IMG/VR virus record: IMGVR_UViG_3300009506_000142
Location: 1 to 29,121 of that record
Reading direction: 5' to 3' (one strand)
DNA length: 29,121 nucleotides
From: a virus
The translations under genes were made by a program, and so were the position numbers. Below, in pieces: positions 1 through 9,248 of this stretch; within the stretch, counting starts at the first letter, position 1, and each line of letters starts with the position of its first letter. The notes beneath the pieces were generated by a model. The model saw only the letters and a list, made by a program, of their open reading frames with translations, was not told where the DNA came from and ran no database searches.

Positions 1-3000
1 CATGGCAATCGGAAGGCCTAGGATCCTAGGATCTCCAACCTCAGCCCTGGCCTTCGCTCTAGCATCTAGATTCATCCCTTCGTAAAGCCTATACGTTGAG
101 GGAGTCATCTTCTGCATCAACTCCTCGTTCACCTTGGCCGCAGAGATGTCAATGCCATCCTCCCTCGCTTCCTTGATCACCTTGTCCATCTCATCCCAGT
201 CTGGCTCTGTGCTGTAGGCGGCCTCTATGTAACGATCTAGATATCTCTGAGTCTTTCTGGCTGTCTCGAACTTGATGTTCGACATCTTCTTGATCGCTTC
301 CCTCTGATTTTTAGCATCCATCGTGGGAAGCCCCACAAATCTGGCCGCCTGTTCGGTGCTAACACCAGGAAGGCTAACCGCATCAAGAAGGCGATTCACG
401 GTAGAATCCAAGAGTCCCTGAGCAGCGGGGTGAGTTCCCTGATCCGTTGCCCTGGACACGCGCTCACGGAATCCGCGCTGTTCATCGGTGATGTATGATT
501 CCAGGGCACCTTGGGTCTTCATGATCTGGTTCCACGCCGGGATCATGTTCTCCAACTGCTTCACGAACTTTCCGAAGTGCTCCCTAGACTTCTCCGTGTT
601 GTCCTCGATCGTGGCTGCCTCAACGCCCTGGATCATCTCGTACATGGCCTGGGTCGTTGGAGATGCGAATCCCGGAAAGAATCCAAACCCGGTGAAGGAT
701 TCCGCGTCTACGTTCGCGTGTTCCGCCACCTTGCTCAACCATCCTGACATCATCAGGTAACGCATCATGAACTGAGCCCCGGCATGGGGACCGTCCGGAT
801 TCCGGAAGGCTCCGTTGCCTAGGAACTCCAACTGCTTCACTGGCCAGGACATGAACTGGAGGGCCATCCGGCCAACCGGATCTCCGGCAATAGGAGATCG
901 ACCTAGAATCCCGTAGATAAACTGGGTCTCGTTGGCTACAGAGTGGGCAAATTGGGCACCCTCCTCCAAAATCTCCGGAGAGTTTTCTCTGATCCAGCTA
1001 ATAGTCTTCTTGGAAAGGCCCTTCTCCTTCAAGAATTGAGACAGGCCGGCATTGAACGCAATCCCACGGTTGATAGTCTCCACGGATTCTCCGGACATCT
1101 TGAGAAGTCCGTCATCAATCTTCCGAAGGAGTCCTGAAGCGCCGAAGGCACCGCGCTCGAAAAGCTGGCTGTAGTCAGCAACTAGATTCCTCTGTCTAGC
1201 CAGGGACCTGAACTCCGGATCCATCAGCTTGGCAACGCCCCTGAGCGTGTTCAGCGGACCAAGCTCGGTCGCCGTGTTGATACCCTGGCTCAGATTCTTG
1301 AGCATGAAACCAACATTCCCACCAAGAAGACCAGAGTAGAATCTCCTGGTGATGAATAGGCTTGCCCGAGTAGCCGGCCTGGGCTTCAACTTGATTCCAA
1401 CGATGGATGCGAAGGATTCTAGTGAGCGGTTCAGATTGGTCTCGAAGTTCCCCGGAATGCCCATCATCCGCTTGAACAGATCGTTGGCGTATCTCTTCTG
1501 GGCACCATTGAACATCCCGGCCCTGGCCGGATCCCCCATAACCTGATTCACGGTCTTGATGGCCGGCTCCAGGTGCAACTTCTTCAGAGCACCATGGGTA
1601 TAGGCCCGGGACGCCCGGATCGCGGAGTATTCCTGCTCCACAATCGCGTCGGCGTACTTCCTTGGGAGTAGATGCTGAAAGTAGACATCGTTGCCCTTGA
1701 CAAAATCCATCTCCATGGGACCGATGGCAGCGTGCCACTTCTCCGGGTTGGATCTCATCGAAAGCATCATGTCGGCAGCTTCCTGCTTTCCCAGAACTCC
1801 AATGTCTACAAGTTCCTGCATGGCCCTGTTGTCGGTCATGTTCTTGTAGATCCTCGGGAAATAACTGGATACAGGAGCACCTTCCTCAAATCCCTTGAAT
1901 CCAGCACGCCCAAATCTGACCGCCCATCCGTCGTAATAAGCACGGAGGTGTTGATAGGCAGCTAGGGCTTCTCCTTCCTTGTCCCAAGCCTTGACTCTGG
2001 CCAACGCATCAGCGTGTCCATCGAGGGCGCGGCCGATCAGAATGTCAAGCTCGCTACCCTCCTTGATGACATTGCCACCAACACGCATGAACTTCTCCGT
2101 CTCCTTGGCCAGGAAGTTGGACTCGGACATCAGCATATCCTCTGCCAACTTCAGCATCCCGAAGATCGGACGGGGAAGAACCTGTTTGGGATCTAACAAT
2201 CCTGTCAGAATGTGCCACTGCTTGGTATCCCATTGTCGGCTATCCAGCATGGAGGTCATCACGTCACCGCGACCCATGATCTCCGGGATGTCGGATGTGC
2301 GATCGACGTTACGAATTCCAGCACCAACTTCCCCGAGTTCCATGGCACCATCCATGGTAATCCCGGCCTTCATCCACCGGGCACGGAGAGCACCGGCAAT
2401 AACTGGATCAACGATGTAGGGACCATTCTCGAATGCTCTACGCTGTGCTGCTCGGAATGCAGCCGAGGCACCATCCGGAGTTTCAATTCCGGCCTTCTTA
2501 AATAGATCTTCGAAGAACTTGTCGACCTTGATCCTGGGCTGTAGCTCCATCTTTCTAGACAGAGGAACCGCGTCCACCATCTTCTCGATGAGCTTGTCCT
2601 TCTCCGTTCTCGAAAGCTTCCCGATGATTCCCCTGGCCGCCTTGGCGTCGAAGCTCATCATCCTAGAAAGTTCCGATCTAGTTTCTCTGATCTTCGATCC
2701 CTTGCTGGATAGGTGCCGGCCTTCGTCGAGGAGATTCATCCGATCGCGCTGGCTTAGAGAATTCCAGAACCCAGCCAAGTCCTCCGGATGGGCAGTCTTG
2801 CTTACCCGGGCTAGAATGTCGGACTTCTTTCCTCCAGCCTTGGCGATATCTCTGGCGGCTTTGATCACCTGGGGATTGGAAGCCTGAAGAGGATCCAGGC
2901 CGAAACGGTTGACTAGCTGGCCGATGATCAGGTTGTCGTCGTATGCCAGTAGTTCCTGGGCTGTTTTCGAGCTGTCACCGATGACGGCCCTGCGGATGTA

Positions 3001-4140
3001 CTGAACCTCGTGCTTCGGGGTACCACGGATCCTGCCCAGTAGTCTGGAAATTGTTTCCGAGATGTTGTCCACATCCGACGTGCTCATCGGAATCCGGCCA
3101 GTATCGGAGAGGATTCTGGAAAGCTCGTCTGGGGTAAGCTCCCTTCCTGCCTTGGTGATTGCATTGATACGATCCACCAAAGCACCACGGATTCCCATTC
3201 CGGTGAGGTAGTCACCGAGGATCGGACGGATCATGTCCAGCTCCTCGGATGTCATGTCCTCCGCAATCCGTGTATAGATGGCTTCCGCTTCTCCACCAGA
3301 TCGTCCAAATCCCTTAAGGAATCCCTTGATGTCATCAATAGACGCGATCGTGGCGGCTCCGCGAATATCAACACCGTGAGTAGCCACCATGGTGGCCTTG
3401 CGGGATGCCTGAGCAAGCTTGTACATATTCTTGAGCCGGTTACCGGTCTTCGCGTACACAGCTCCAGGAACCAAGATCAGAGGATCGAATCCAATCAGCA
3501 GGGCCGCGTGTAGGGCAAATCTCGCTACGCCAGGAAGCTTTTTATCCAGGTCCTCAGTCATGAAGAACTTCTTGCCAACCGCATTGATCAGTTGTTCGGG
3601 CTGGATTCTGGCATTCTGACTCTGCGGGTCATCATCTCGAATGAATCCACGCATCCCAGCACCGATGATTCCGGCTGTATCATCGACACCGAGATCCGTA
3701 TCTTCGAGGGCACGAAGCGTAGCGCCCCACAAGAATTGCTGAGGACGATCAAGTTGGCCGATGATATCGAACAGTAGCTCGATCGGAGTCCCGATGATCT
3801 GGAGGAAGTTTCCCAGGGCTCCTCCAGTTTCACCCTCGATATCCTCCTTGCCCCTGCGGAATTGAGAAGCAAGATCAGTATTCACGGGCGCGGGTAGGCG
3901 TTCGCCGGGGAGATTCCCAAGTGTCTCCCCACCACTTGGGAACTCGACCCTATCATTCGCACCACGGAACGGGTGTCTCGGGTTGATCAATGGAGGAGAA
4001 CCTTCCGGCATCTCTACCGGAGTGTTCAGACCCATGTCGTTCCCGAACGATGATGGCCTTGCCCCGCGAGTGGTAACGCTACCACCCTTCAGAGTTCCGC
4101 CAAGATCACCGTTGAAGAAATCCTGTAGATACCCAGGCAT
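1..4140 (-). CDS. Giant internal virion (ejection) protein, partial at the left edge
   Basis: The frame opens at ATG 4140, overlapping the TGA of the previous gene as TGATG, and runs 1,380 codons to the window edge without a stop, so the C-terminus is missing. I translated it throughout. It is mostly charged and helical, with a hydrophobic segment at about residues 204-230 (VARFALHAALLIGF...). A GLLGGNVGFMLKNLSQ stretch lies near 925-960. Around 1,020-1,105 there is a block with NRGIAFNAG, TQFIYG and QFMSWPVKQLEFL, a style I associate with large podovirus internal proteins. No lytic transglycosylase or polymerase motif is visible in this part. Being last of three consecutive internal-protein genes, it would occupy the place of T7 gp16: released with the DNA and helping form the conduit through the envelope. 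The ejection role is inferred from size and position. A large polyvalent phage protein is the alternative. Confidence 0.75.
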   Translation of the reverse strand, partial: MPGYLQDFFNGDLGGTLKGGSVTTRGARPSSFGNDMGLNTPVEMPEGSPPLINPRHPFRGANDRVEFPSGGETLGNLPGERLPAPVNTDLASQFRRGKEDIEGETGGALGNFLQIIGTPIELLFDIIGQLDRPQQFLWGATLRALEDTDLGVDDTAGIIGAGMRGFIRDDDPQSQNARIQPEQLINAVGKKFFMTEDLDKKLPGVARFALHAALLIGFDPLILVPGAVYAKTGNRLKNMYKLAQASRKATMVATHGVDIRGAATIASIDDIKGFLKGFGRSGGEAEAIYTRIAEDMTSEELDMIRPILGDYLTGMGIRGALVDRINAITKAGRELTPDELSRILSDTGRIPMSTSDVDNISETISRLLGRIRGTPKHEVQYIRRAVIGDSSKTAQELLAYDDNLIIGQLVNRFGLDPLQASNPQVIKAARDIAKAGGKKSDILARVSKTAHPEDLAGFWNSLSQRDRMNLLDEGRHLSSKGSKIRETRSELSRMMSFDAKAARGIIGKLSRTEKDKLIEKMVDAVPLSRKMELQPRIKVDKFFEDLFKKAGIETPDGASAAFRAAQRRAFENGPYIVDPVIAGALRARWMKAGITMDGAMELGEVGAGIRNVDRTSDIPEIMGRGDVMTSMLDSRQWDTKQWHILTGLLDPKQVLPRPIFGMLKLAEDMLMSESNFLAKETEKFMRVGGNVIKEGSELDILIGRALDGHADALARVKAWDKEGEALAAYQHLRAYYDGWAVRFGRAGFKGFEEGAPVSSYFPRIYKNMTDNRAMQELVDIGVLGKQEAADMMLSMRSNPEKWHAAIGPMEMDFVKGNDVYFQHLLPRKYADAIVEQEYSAIRASRAYTHGALKKLHLEPAIKTVNQVMGDPARAGMFNGAQKRYANDLFKRMMGIPGNFETNLNRSLESFASIVGIKLKPRPATRASLFITRRFYSGLLGGNVGFMLKNLSQGINTATELGPLNTLRGVAKLMDPEFRSLARQRNLVADYSQLFERGAFGASGLLRKIDDGLLKMSGESVETINRGIAFNAGLSQFLKEKGLSKKTISWIRENSPEILEEGAQFAHSVANETQFIYGILGRSPIAGDPVGRMALQFMSWPVKQLEFLGNGAFRNPDGPHAGAQFMMRYLMMSGWLSKVAEHANVDAESFTGFGFFPGFASPTTQAMYEMIQGVEAATIEDNTEKSREHFGKFVKQLENMIPAWNQIMKTQGALESYITDEQRGFRERVSRATDQGTHPAAQGLLDSTVNRLLDAVSLPGVSTEQAARFVGLPTMDAKNQREAIKKMSNIKFETARKTQRYLDRYIEAAYSTEPDWDEMDKVIKEAREDGIDISAAKVNEELMQKMTPSTYRLYEGMNLDARAKARAEVGDPRILGLPIAM

Positions 4141-6275
4141 CAGCGTCCTCCGGGAAGCTGATTAATCAAGACATCTGGAATCGGATCCCACACTGGGTAT
4201 GCTGGGAAACCAACGTCAGGACGGGTCCCAAGTGCTTGATTGATGACTGCATCCGAGAGACCCATCTTGGAAAGATCTTTCCTGGATGCCCCGCGATTTG
4301 CCGGATACCCAACCTCAAGAGGGATGGGCCCGATAGATAGTCTGGTCTTCTGCTCGCTCAGTCTGCGAATCTCAGCTCCGGCTTCGGTGACACCCTTCTC
4401 GCCCTTGGCAACAGATTCCTGCAAACTTCTCGCAGTGGCCGCCTCAAGCTTTTTCTGTCTCCCGATTTCCTCGAATCTGCCACTCTCCAGGGCAGCATTC
4501 TGGAACTTGATCGAGTTGTAAGAATTCTCCTGGAGCCTACTGATCCGAGCCCTGGCTTCATCAACAATCGGCTGTGTGATCTCATCCCTAGATGCTTCGT
4601 CAGCCTGTGAAATCGCCTCCACCACGTTCTGAACCTGCGCCTGGAATTCATTTGGATCAGAGTTCCAGCTAATCTCCTTGCCAGACTTCTGGAGAACCGC
4701 GTCAACGGTGGTCTTCTCGTCTGGTGTCATGGGAAGTCCAGCGGGGGTCCCGCTGATTCCCTCCATCATCTGCCCCGGACCCATGGAAATATCACCCGCT
4801 TCCGCTGCGGTCTTCCACTGGTCCACGGTCATGTTCCCTACCTGCGCTAGTGCAGAAATCATCTCCGGGTTGTTGAAGTCTTCCTTGCGGAAGTTTGCAA
4901 GGGCCATGGCTGCGGTCTGATTGAACTCCCCAGTTTCAGGATTCATCAGGATGCTACCCATGGTAACGCCTGGAGAAATCTCTCGTTCGTACAGAATCTC
5001 GTCGAAGTCTCCATCCTGGAATGCCTGCCAAATCTCCTCCTGGCTGGATCCATTCCAGTCTCGGTTTTTCACCTCGTCGAAGGCACCGGACTTGGCCATC
5101 GCGATGATGGTCTTTTGCAAAGTCTGCTGTTCTGAGGTGCTGACGAATTGCTCAGGATCCGCCAAAGCTTCGGTACGAACTTGCTCTAGTGAGCTGCGCA
5201 TCAAGTCCCCGAAGCTTCCGATGGATTCCTTCATGGTTTCTGAAACGTTCCTGCCATCAATCGTAGTTCCATCCGGAGTGATCAGTTCCTTCATTCCCTC
5301 GACGGCGCTGATCCCATACTCGGTGGCACCGAAGGCGTCCTCGATGGCTCGTGCCAGAATCTCGTCCAGCCTCTCCCGGACCGCAGCCTCGGACTGATTG
5401 TAACGGTGAAGCTTGTATGCCTCGATCATCATGTTGGTCGGGGCTTCGTAGGGACTGTCCGGACTGGCCTGCTTGAATTCGACATGATCGCCGACCTGAA
5501 CCGCCTGGATCCGGTTAGCGACCATGTACCTGCGAACCTCCGCCGAGATCCTCTGCGGGTCGATATCATCAATGGAAGTCTGCTGGTTCGGAGGAACTCC
5601 AAGCCGCGCTAGGGCGTGCTGCCACGCAAGGTTGGGGACTAAGAGTTCGTTGTCCCTGCGCATCTTCCCAATGTCAGGAACATTATTGATGAGAGTGTTC
5701 ACCAACCCAGACATACTAGACATCAGTGTCCGCTGGTAATTCTGAGACGACTTGTATCTATCCATCTCCGACATGACGGCCTGATTGGCAATCCCAAGAA
5801 GCTCAAGTCTCATCTCAGGACGCTTGGATGCAAGGATTCCTCCACCCGCCGTCATGAAATTATTGTTCAGGTTGTTGATTGTTTCGAGTGGATTCAGTTC
5901 GTTATCGAATGCATCCTGATACGCAGAAACGACAACATCTGCCATCGCCATTTGGGCAGTGAAGTTGTCCGCCAACTGCTCCTTCAGGAATCCGGCCTTC
6001 GCAGGAGAGATCAAATTCTTGGCGAATGGCTTCTGGTCTTCCGGAAGATTCTTGATGTACGGAGCGTTCAGCTCTGCCCACTGCTTATTGATCAGCTTGA
6101 TCCAGCGATCCGCCTGATCCGGATCCTTGATATCCCCGAGGGTGTCCAGCATCGTGCTCAGGTCAGCGTAGGCTGAATTCCTAATCGTCTGGCGAGCGCT
6201 AAGTTCCTCGCCAAGATTCGTGGGATCAACAATCGCTCTGATGGCAAGCCCTAGGGCCGTGTCTCTGAACGCCAT
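4140..6275 (-). CDS. Internal virion protein, gp15-like (711 aa)
   Basis: This 711-residue protein is predicted almost wholly helical, acidic and rich in Ala, Glu, Gln and Asn, with no recognisable enzymatic motif. Its start ATG overlaps the TAA of the upstream gene (TAATG), and its TGA overlaps the next ATG, so the three genes are probably translationally coupled. The nearest SD-like G-run is about 12 nt upstream, which fits re-initiation better than independent loading. In short-tailed phages a medium and a very large helical internal protein follow each other and are ejected into the cell (T7 gp15/gp16, P22 gp20/gp16). Position, length and composition match the medium partner. I see no convincing direct sequence similarity by eye, so the specific homology is inferred. 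Confidence 0.7.
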   Translation of the reverse strand: MAFRDTALGLAIRAIVDPTNLGEELSARQTIRNSAYADLSTMLDTLGDIKDPDQADRWIKLINKQWAELNAPYIKNLPEDQKPFAKNLISPAKAGFLKEQLADNFTAQMAMADVVVSAYQDAFDNELNPLETINNLNNNFMTAGGGILASKRPEMRLELLGIANQAVMSEMDRYKSSQNYQRTLMSSMSGLVNTLINNVPDIGKMRRDNELLVPNLAWQHALARLGVPPNQQTSIDDIDPQRISAEVRRYMVANRIQAVQVGDHVEFKQASPDSPYEAPTNMMIEAYKLHRYNQSEAAVRERLDEILARAIEDAFGATEYGISAVEGMKELITPDGTTIDGRNVSETMKESIGSFGDLMRSSLEQVRTEALADPEQFVSTSEQQTLQKTIIAMAKSGAFDEVKNRDWNGSSQEEIWQAFQDGDFDEILYEREISPGVTMGSILMNPETGEFNQTAAMALANFRKEDFNNPEMISALAQVGNMTVDQWKTAAEAGDISMGPGQMMEGISGTPAGLPMTPDEKTTVDAVLQKSGKEISWNSDPNEFQAQVQNVVEAISQADEASRDEITQPIVDEARARISRLQENSYNSIKFQNAALESGRFEEIGRQKKLEAATARSLQESVAKGEKGVTEAGAEIRRLSEQKTRLSIGPIPLEVGYPANRGASRKDLSKMGLSDAVINQALGTRPDVGFPAYPVWDPIPDVLINQLPGGR

Positions 6276-7000
6276 TACGCTATCACGCTCCCCCCAGATC
6301 CTCTTGTGTTCTGCATTACGGACTTCAGGATATCGTTGATATTGATCTCACCGCCAAGCCCGAACTGGCTCGTGGTGGTGCTCCTGGGAGATGCGGCAAG
6401 CCTGATGTTGCTCAACCTTCCAAGCTCCCTGGCGTTGATATCGCTGATCCCGCCGAAGATGGAGCTTCCGATCTGGAACAGATTCCCTAGCTGCCTCTGA
6501 TTGGCCTCCAGGTTCCCAAGCAAGTTCTGCCCAACGCTGGATCCTATGGCAATGGGATTGAACTGGGTGGAGGCACCAAGAAGAACGTCCCCGATACTCC
6601 TGGCCCCGGCGTTCACTCCCTCTACACGACGACCAGCCGTCGGGGTGCCGCCCCCGCCAGACACGGCAGCAGATACGGAATGCCCGCCCAAGGTCCTATT
6701 CACGAAGTCACCAATCTGGCCTTCCGCCTGCCGCACCGTGTTCCCGATCAGATTGTTCGAGGTGGCCTGAATCTCCGGGCTCTGACCCATGAAGATCTTG
6801 GCGATGTCGATGGCCTGGGGAATCTGCCGACCCTGGCCAAGAAGCCTTGTCGCCTCTCCCTGGGCCATCTGACCGAACTGGCCCAACGCCTGAATGATGC
6901 CCGGAAGCTGCGCCTGCAACGACTGCTCAAAAGCACCGGGCTTCATCAGATCGACTTTAGAGGTCTGACTTCCTCTAGCGAATGATGTGTTGATTCCCAT
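6275..7000 (-). CDS. Small internal virion protein, gp14-like (241 aa)
   Basis: This 241-residue protein is rich in Gly, Ala, Gln and Ser. A Gln/Leu helical first half (about residues 20-100) leads to a glycine run (SGGGG near 115) and a second helical half. It has no cysteine-rich or catalytic motif. ATG 7000 is preceded by GGAG at good spacing, two bases after the TAG of the acetyltransferase gene. The composition and place as first of three consecutive helical proteins after the tailspikes match the smallest podovirus ejection protein (T7 gp14 or P22 gp7 position), which in those phages inserts in the outer membrane. That role here is an inference from order; the sequence alone shows only a small flexible helical protein. 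Confidence 0.6.
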   Translation of the reverse strand: MGINTSFARGSQTSKVDLMKPGAFEQSLQAQLPGIIQALGQFGQMAQGEATRLLGQGRQIPQAIDIAKIFMGQSPEIQATSNNLIGNTVRQAEGQIGDFVNRTLGGHSVSAAVSGGGGTPTAGRRVEGVNAGARSIGDVLLGASTQFNPIAIGSSVGQNLLGNLEANQRQLGNLFQIGSSIFGGISDINARELGRLSNIRLAASPRSTTTSQFGLGGEININDILKSVMQNTRGSGGSVIA

Positions 7001-7002
7001 AT

Positions 7003-7422
7003 CTACTCCGCCCGGCTACCGGGATTGACGACGATGGCCGCATAGTTCGGGAAGATTCCCACCTTCCTCTTCCGAAGCATCTTGAGATATCCGGCGTTCC
7101 CCGGGGGAACGACCCCCAGGATTCTCTTGATGCCATATCCTTCCAGTACCTTGATCAATGTCAGAAGTAGGTACAGGCCCACCCCTCCGCTCTTTCGATG
7201 ATCTCGGTGGACTACGAAGTGATCCGTGTAGGCGACGGGAACACCCTGGGCCACGAGCGACCAGACGTGGCCGATCAAATTCCCGTCCTCGTCGTGGGCT
7301 ACCAGACCAATCCCGTTCAATTCCTCGGGATCCTCTGGTACCCGGTAGTCGTGATCACGCAGGAGTTCAGCAACTCCTTCGTAGTCCTCCGGGATGTAGA
7401 AGCGGATGGATGGGATTTTCAT
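7003..7422 (-). CDS. GNAT-family N-acetyltransferase (139 aa)
   Basis: GNAT enzymes move an acetyl group from acetyl-CoA to an amine. The protein opens with a beta-strand/helix unit (IRFYIPEDYEGVAELL, residues 6-21) and carries VAHDEDGNLIGHVW (41-54), the usual GNAT beta hairpin. The acetyl-CoA motif A is at 70-86 (VHRDHRKSGGVGLYLLL), in which K77-S-G-G80-V-G82 fits the Q/RxxGxG/A pyrophosphate loop with Lys at the first position. A PPGNAGYLKMLRK helix follows. I chose ATG 7422 over 7440 because it forms an ATGA overlap with the tailspike stop and has GGTGA just upstream. Small GNAT genes occur near internal-protein genes in other podophages. The substrate is unknown and could be a virion protein, a host protein or a small amine. 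Confidence 0.8.
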   Translation of the reverse strand: MKIPSIRFYIPEDYEGVAELLRDHDYRVPEDPEELNGIGLVAHDEDGNLIGHVWSLVAQGVPVAYTDHFVVHRDHRKSGGVGLYLLLTLIKVLEGYGIKRILGVVPPGNAGYLKMLRKRKVGIFPNYAAIVVNPGSRAE

Positions 7423-9248
7423 ATCTTCACCGTTACCCATGTCGGACGGCCAATGATCACCTTGGTCGTCAACTTGCTGTCCACATCGTAGGCGTGGCTC
7501 AGAATCTCTAGATAGGTCTTCAGGGTTAGGTGCGCCGTGAGAACCGACTGGCCCATGCCGGACGAATCCCAGATGTACGCCTCGGGCTGCGTAGCCGTGC
7601 TATTCGGATCTCTTGGGGTTCTTGGTGAGGCGAACACCTCTCCAAGATCGTCAAGTTCCGGACCCAAGTTGAATGTTCCGATTACCGCCCCAACCTCTAT
7701 CTTCAAGTTCGTGGTTCCGTTGTTGGGCTCCACGCGCTCCGGAGTGAGGAGGCTTCCCGGGTTCCCATGACGGTTCACGTACGTGGAGGTGCTGGGGGCT
7801 GGGAAGTAGGTATCGTCCAGCAATCCCTCCATCACGCTGTCCGGATACAAGGAACTCCACGGCCTAGACAGCGACGAGAAGTAGTCGTCGTACGGAAGGG
7901 CCATGTGGTTCCCGTAGGTTCGAGTGAAATCCCGGATCGCTGCCGGATCTCCACGAACTGCCATCCCAGCCGGGGTGGTCCCGAACGGCGGGGAGTAGTC
8001 CATGTTCTTCCAATCCTGGTAGGTCACCTTGTTGGCGTTGCTGTTCGGAAGGAACTTGTACCCGCCGTGTAGTGTGTTCTTGTCCTGGGAAACCACCATG
8101 TTCGCCCGCGCCGTGGCGTAGCTGAGGACGCCGCCGTCCCCAGTCGTGCTGTTGAAGTTGTTGAACATGAACGTCAGATAGGTGGCGTTCGTGTTCACCC
8201 GGATATGGCGCTTCGTGGTCCTGGGAGACTGCTTATCCACGAACACGTTGCCCATCACGTTCAAGGCAGTGGTCTTGGTATTGGCACTCCCGGTGATGAA
8301 CATTCCGTCATCGGTTCCGCCGGATGCCGTGCTGGCGTTGTAGACATCGTTGCCCGAGAAGATCACCAAGGAACTCTTGTCGATGATCACGTTCGTGGCA
8401 CCGTTGTCTCCGATCCAGGAATCCTGGATCCTGATATTGTTCCCGCCGATCATCCAGATGGCCGTAGAGCTGTTCTGCTCGAACGAGGACTCTACGATGT
8501 CGATGTCCTGAACCAACGAATTCCAGTTGGAGTGGGTCATCTTCAGAGAACAGTGCGAAGCCTGACGAACCTGAACGTTGGTCATCCTGATCCCACTGGA
8601 TCCGACAATTTGAGGACCATCGTGGAAGGCGAACGTCGTTGCTCCGTCAATCAGGGGACCCATCCACACACTGTCGATCTCGGCGTCGGCCGAACGGCAG
8701 TTCGTGATCTTCAGAGGAAGCCCCGAGGAGAGCCCCTTCCCGCGACGTCCATTCATTCTGAAGGACTTAAGAGACCAGTTCTTCGCCCCAGCGGTAGCCT
8801 CGAACATGGTGAAGCCGAGACCGAACGCCCCCCCGGCAATCCGGTTCGACGTGGAGATCATCTGTAGTACAGAGGATGGGCCACCACCAATGATCTGAAC
8901 ATCGGAACGCAAGGTGATCTTCTTGGTCACCTGATAGGTGTAGTTCGGCTCGATGAAGATGATCGGGCTCGTCTCGTTCGCCACGATCACCTCAAGGCCA
9001 CGGCCATCCTCTCGGAGATTGATGAAGTTCATGCACTGCTTCACGTTGGACACGAGATTCCCGAACGTGTCGATGGATCCCAGGGCCGTGAACGTCGTCA
9101 TGGTCGTGGTGAGATCGTCGGAAGTCAGAGCACCGAACTTGGCCTGGATCACCTCATTGTTACGATTGATCTTATCGAGGCCAGCCTGGGTATCGAATGG
9201 CTCGTTATCTGTTAGCGTGGTGACCTTTGGCTGTGATCTAGTAGGCAT
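7419..9248 (-). CDS. Tailspike 2, right-handed beta-helix (609 aa)
   Basis: This protein starts with a short unique N-terminus (about residues 1-50) followed by a beta-helix-type body. The body has repeated short strands separated by N/D/G turns, such as LRSDVQIIGGGPSSVL (about 113-128), GGNNIRIQDSWIGDNG and SSLVIFSGNDVYN. The C-terminal 200 residues (Pro/Tyr-rich, ending in a beta-type region) no longer look like coils and could be a receptor-binding or trimerisation part. ATG 9248 follows GGAGG at about 5 nt and sits directly after the TAG of tailspike 1. Such spikes bind and often cut surface polysaccharide. No catalytic Asp/Glu can be assigned from sequence. It shares a KFGxLxxxD motif (37-44) with tailspike 1, suggesting a common way of attaching to the tail. 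Confidence 0.8.
   Translation of the reverse strand: MPTRSQPKVTTLTDNEPFDTQAGLDKINRNNEVIQAKFGALTSDDLTTTMTTFTALGSIDTFGNLVSNVKQCMNFINLREDGRGLEVIVANETSPIIFIEPNYTYQVTKKITLRSDVQIIGGGPSSVLQMISTSNRIAGGAFGLGFTMFEATAGAKNWSLKSFRMNGRRGKGLSSGLPLKITNCRSADAEIDSVWMGPLIDGATTFAFHDGPQIVGSSGIRMTNVQVRQASHCSLKMTHSNWNSLVQDIDIVESSFEQNSSTAIWMIGGNNIRIQDSWIGDNGATNVIIDKSSLVIFSGNDVYNASTASGGTDDGMFITGSANTKTTALNVMGNVFVDKQSPRTTKRHIRVNTNATYLTFMFNNFNSTTGDGGVLSYATARANMVVSQDKNTLHGGYKFLPNSNANKVTYQDWKNMDYSPPFGTTPAGMAVRGDPAAIRDFTRTYGNHMALPYDDYFSSLSRPWSSLYPDSVMEGLLDDTYFPAPSTSTYVNRHGNPGSLLTPERVEPNNGTTNLKIEVGAVIGTFNLGPELDDLGEVFASPRTPRDPNSTATQPEAYIWDSSGMGQSVLTAHLTLKTYLEILSHAYDVDSKLTTKVIIGRPTWVTVKI

Noticed and set aside
1196-1738. 180-codon minus-strand frame within the giant ejection gene
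   Set aside because: Out of frame with the 1,380-codon open frame that covers the whole segment, and the product has no domain-like pattern.
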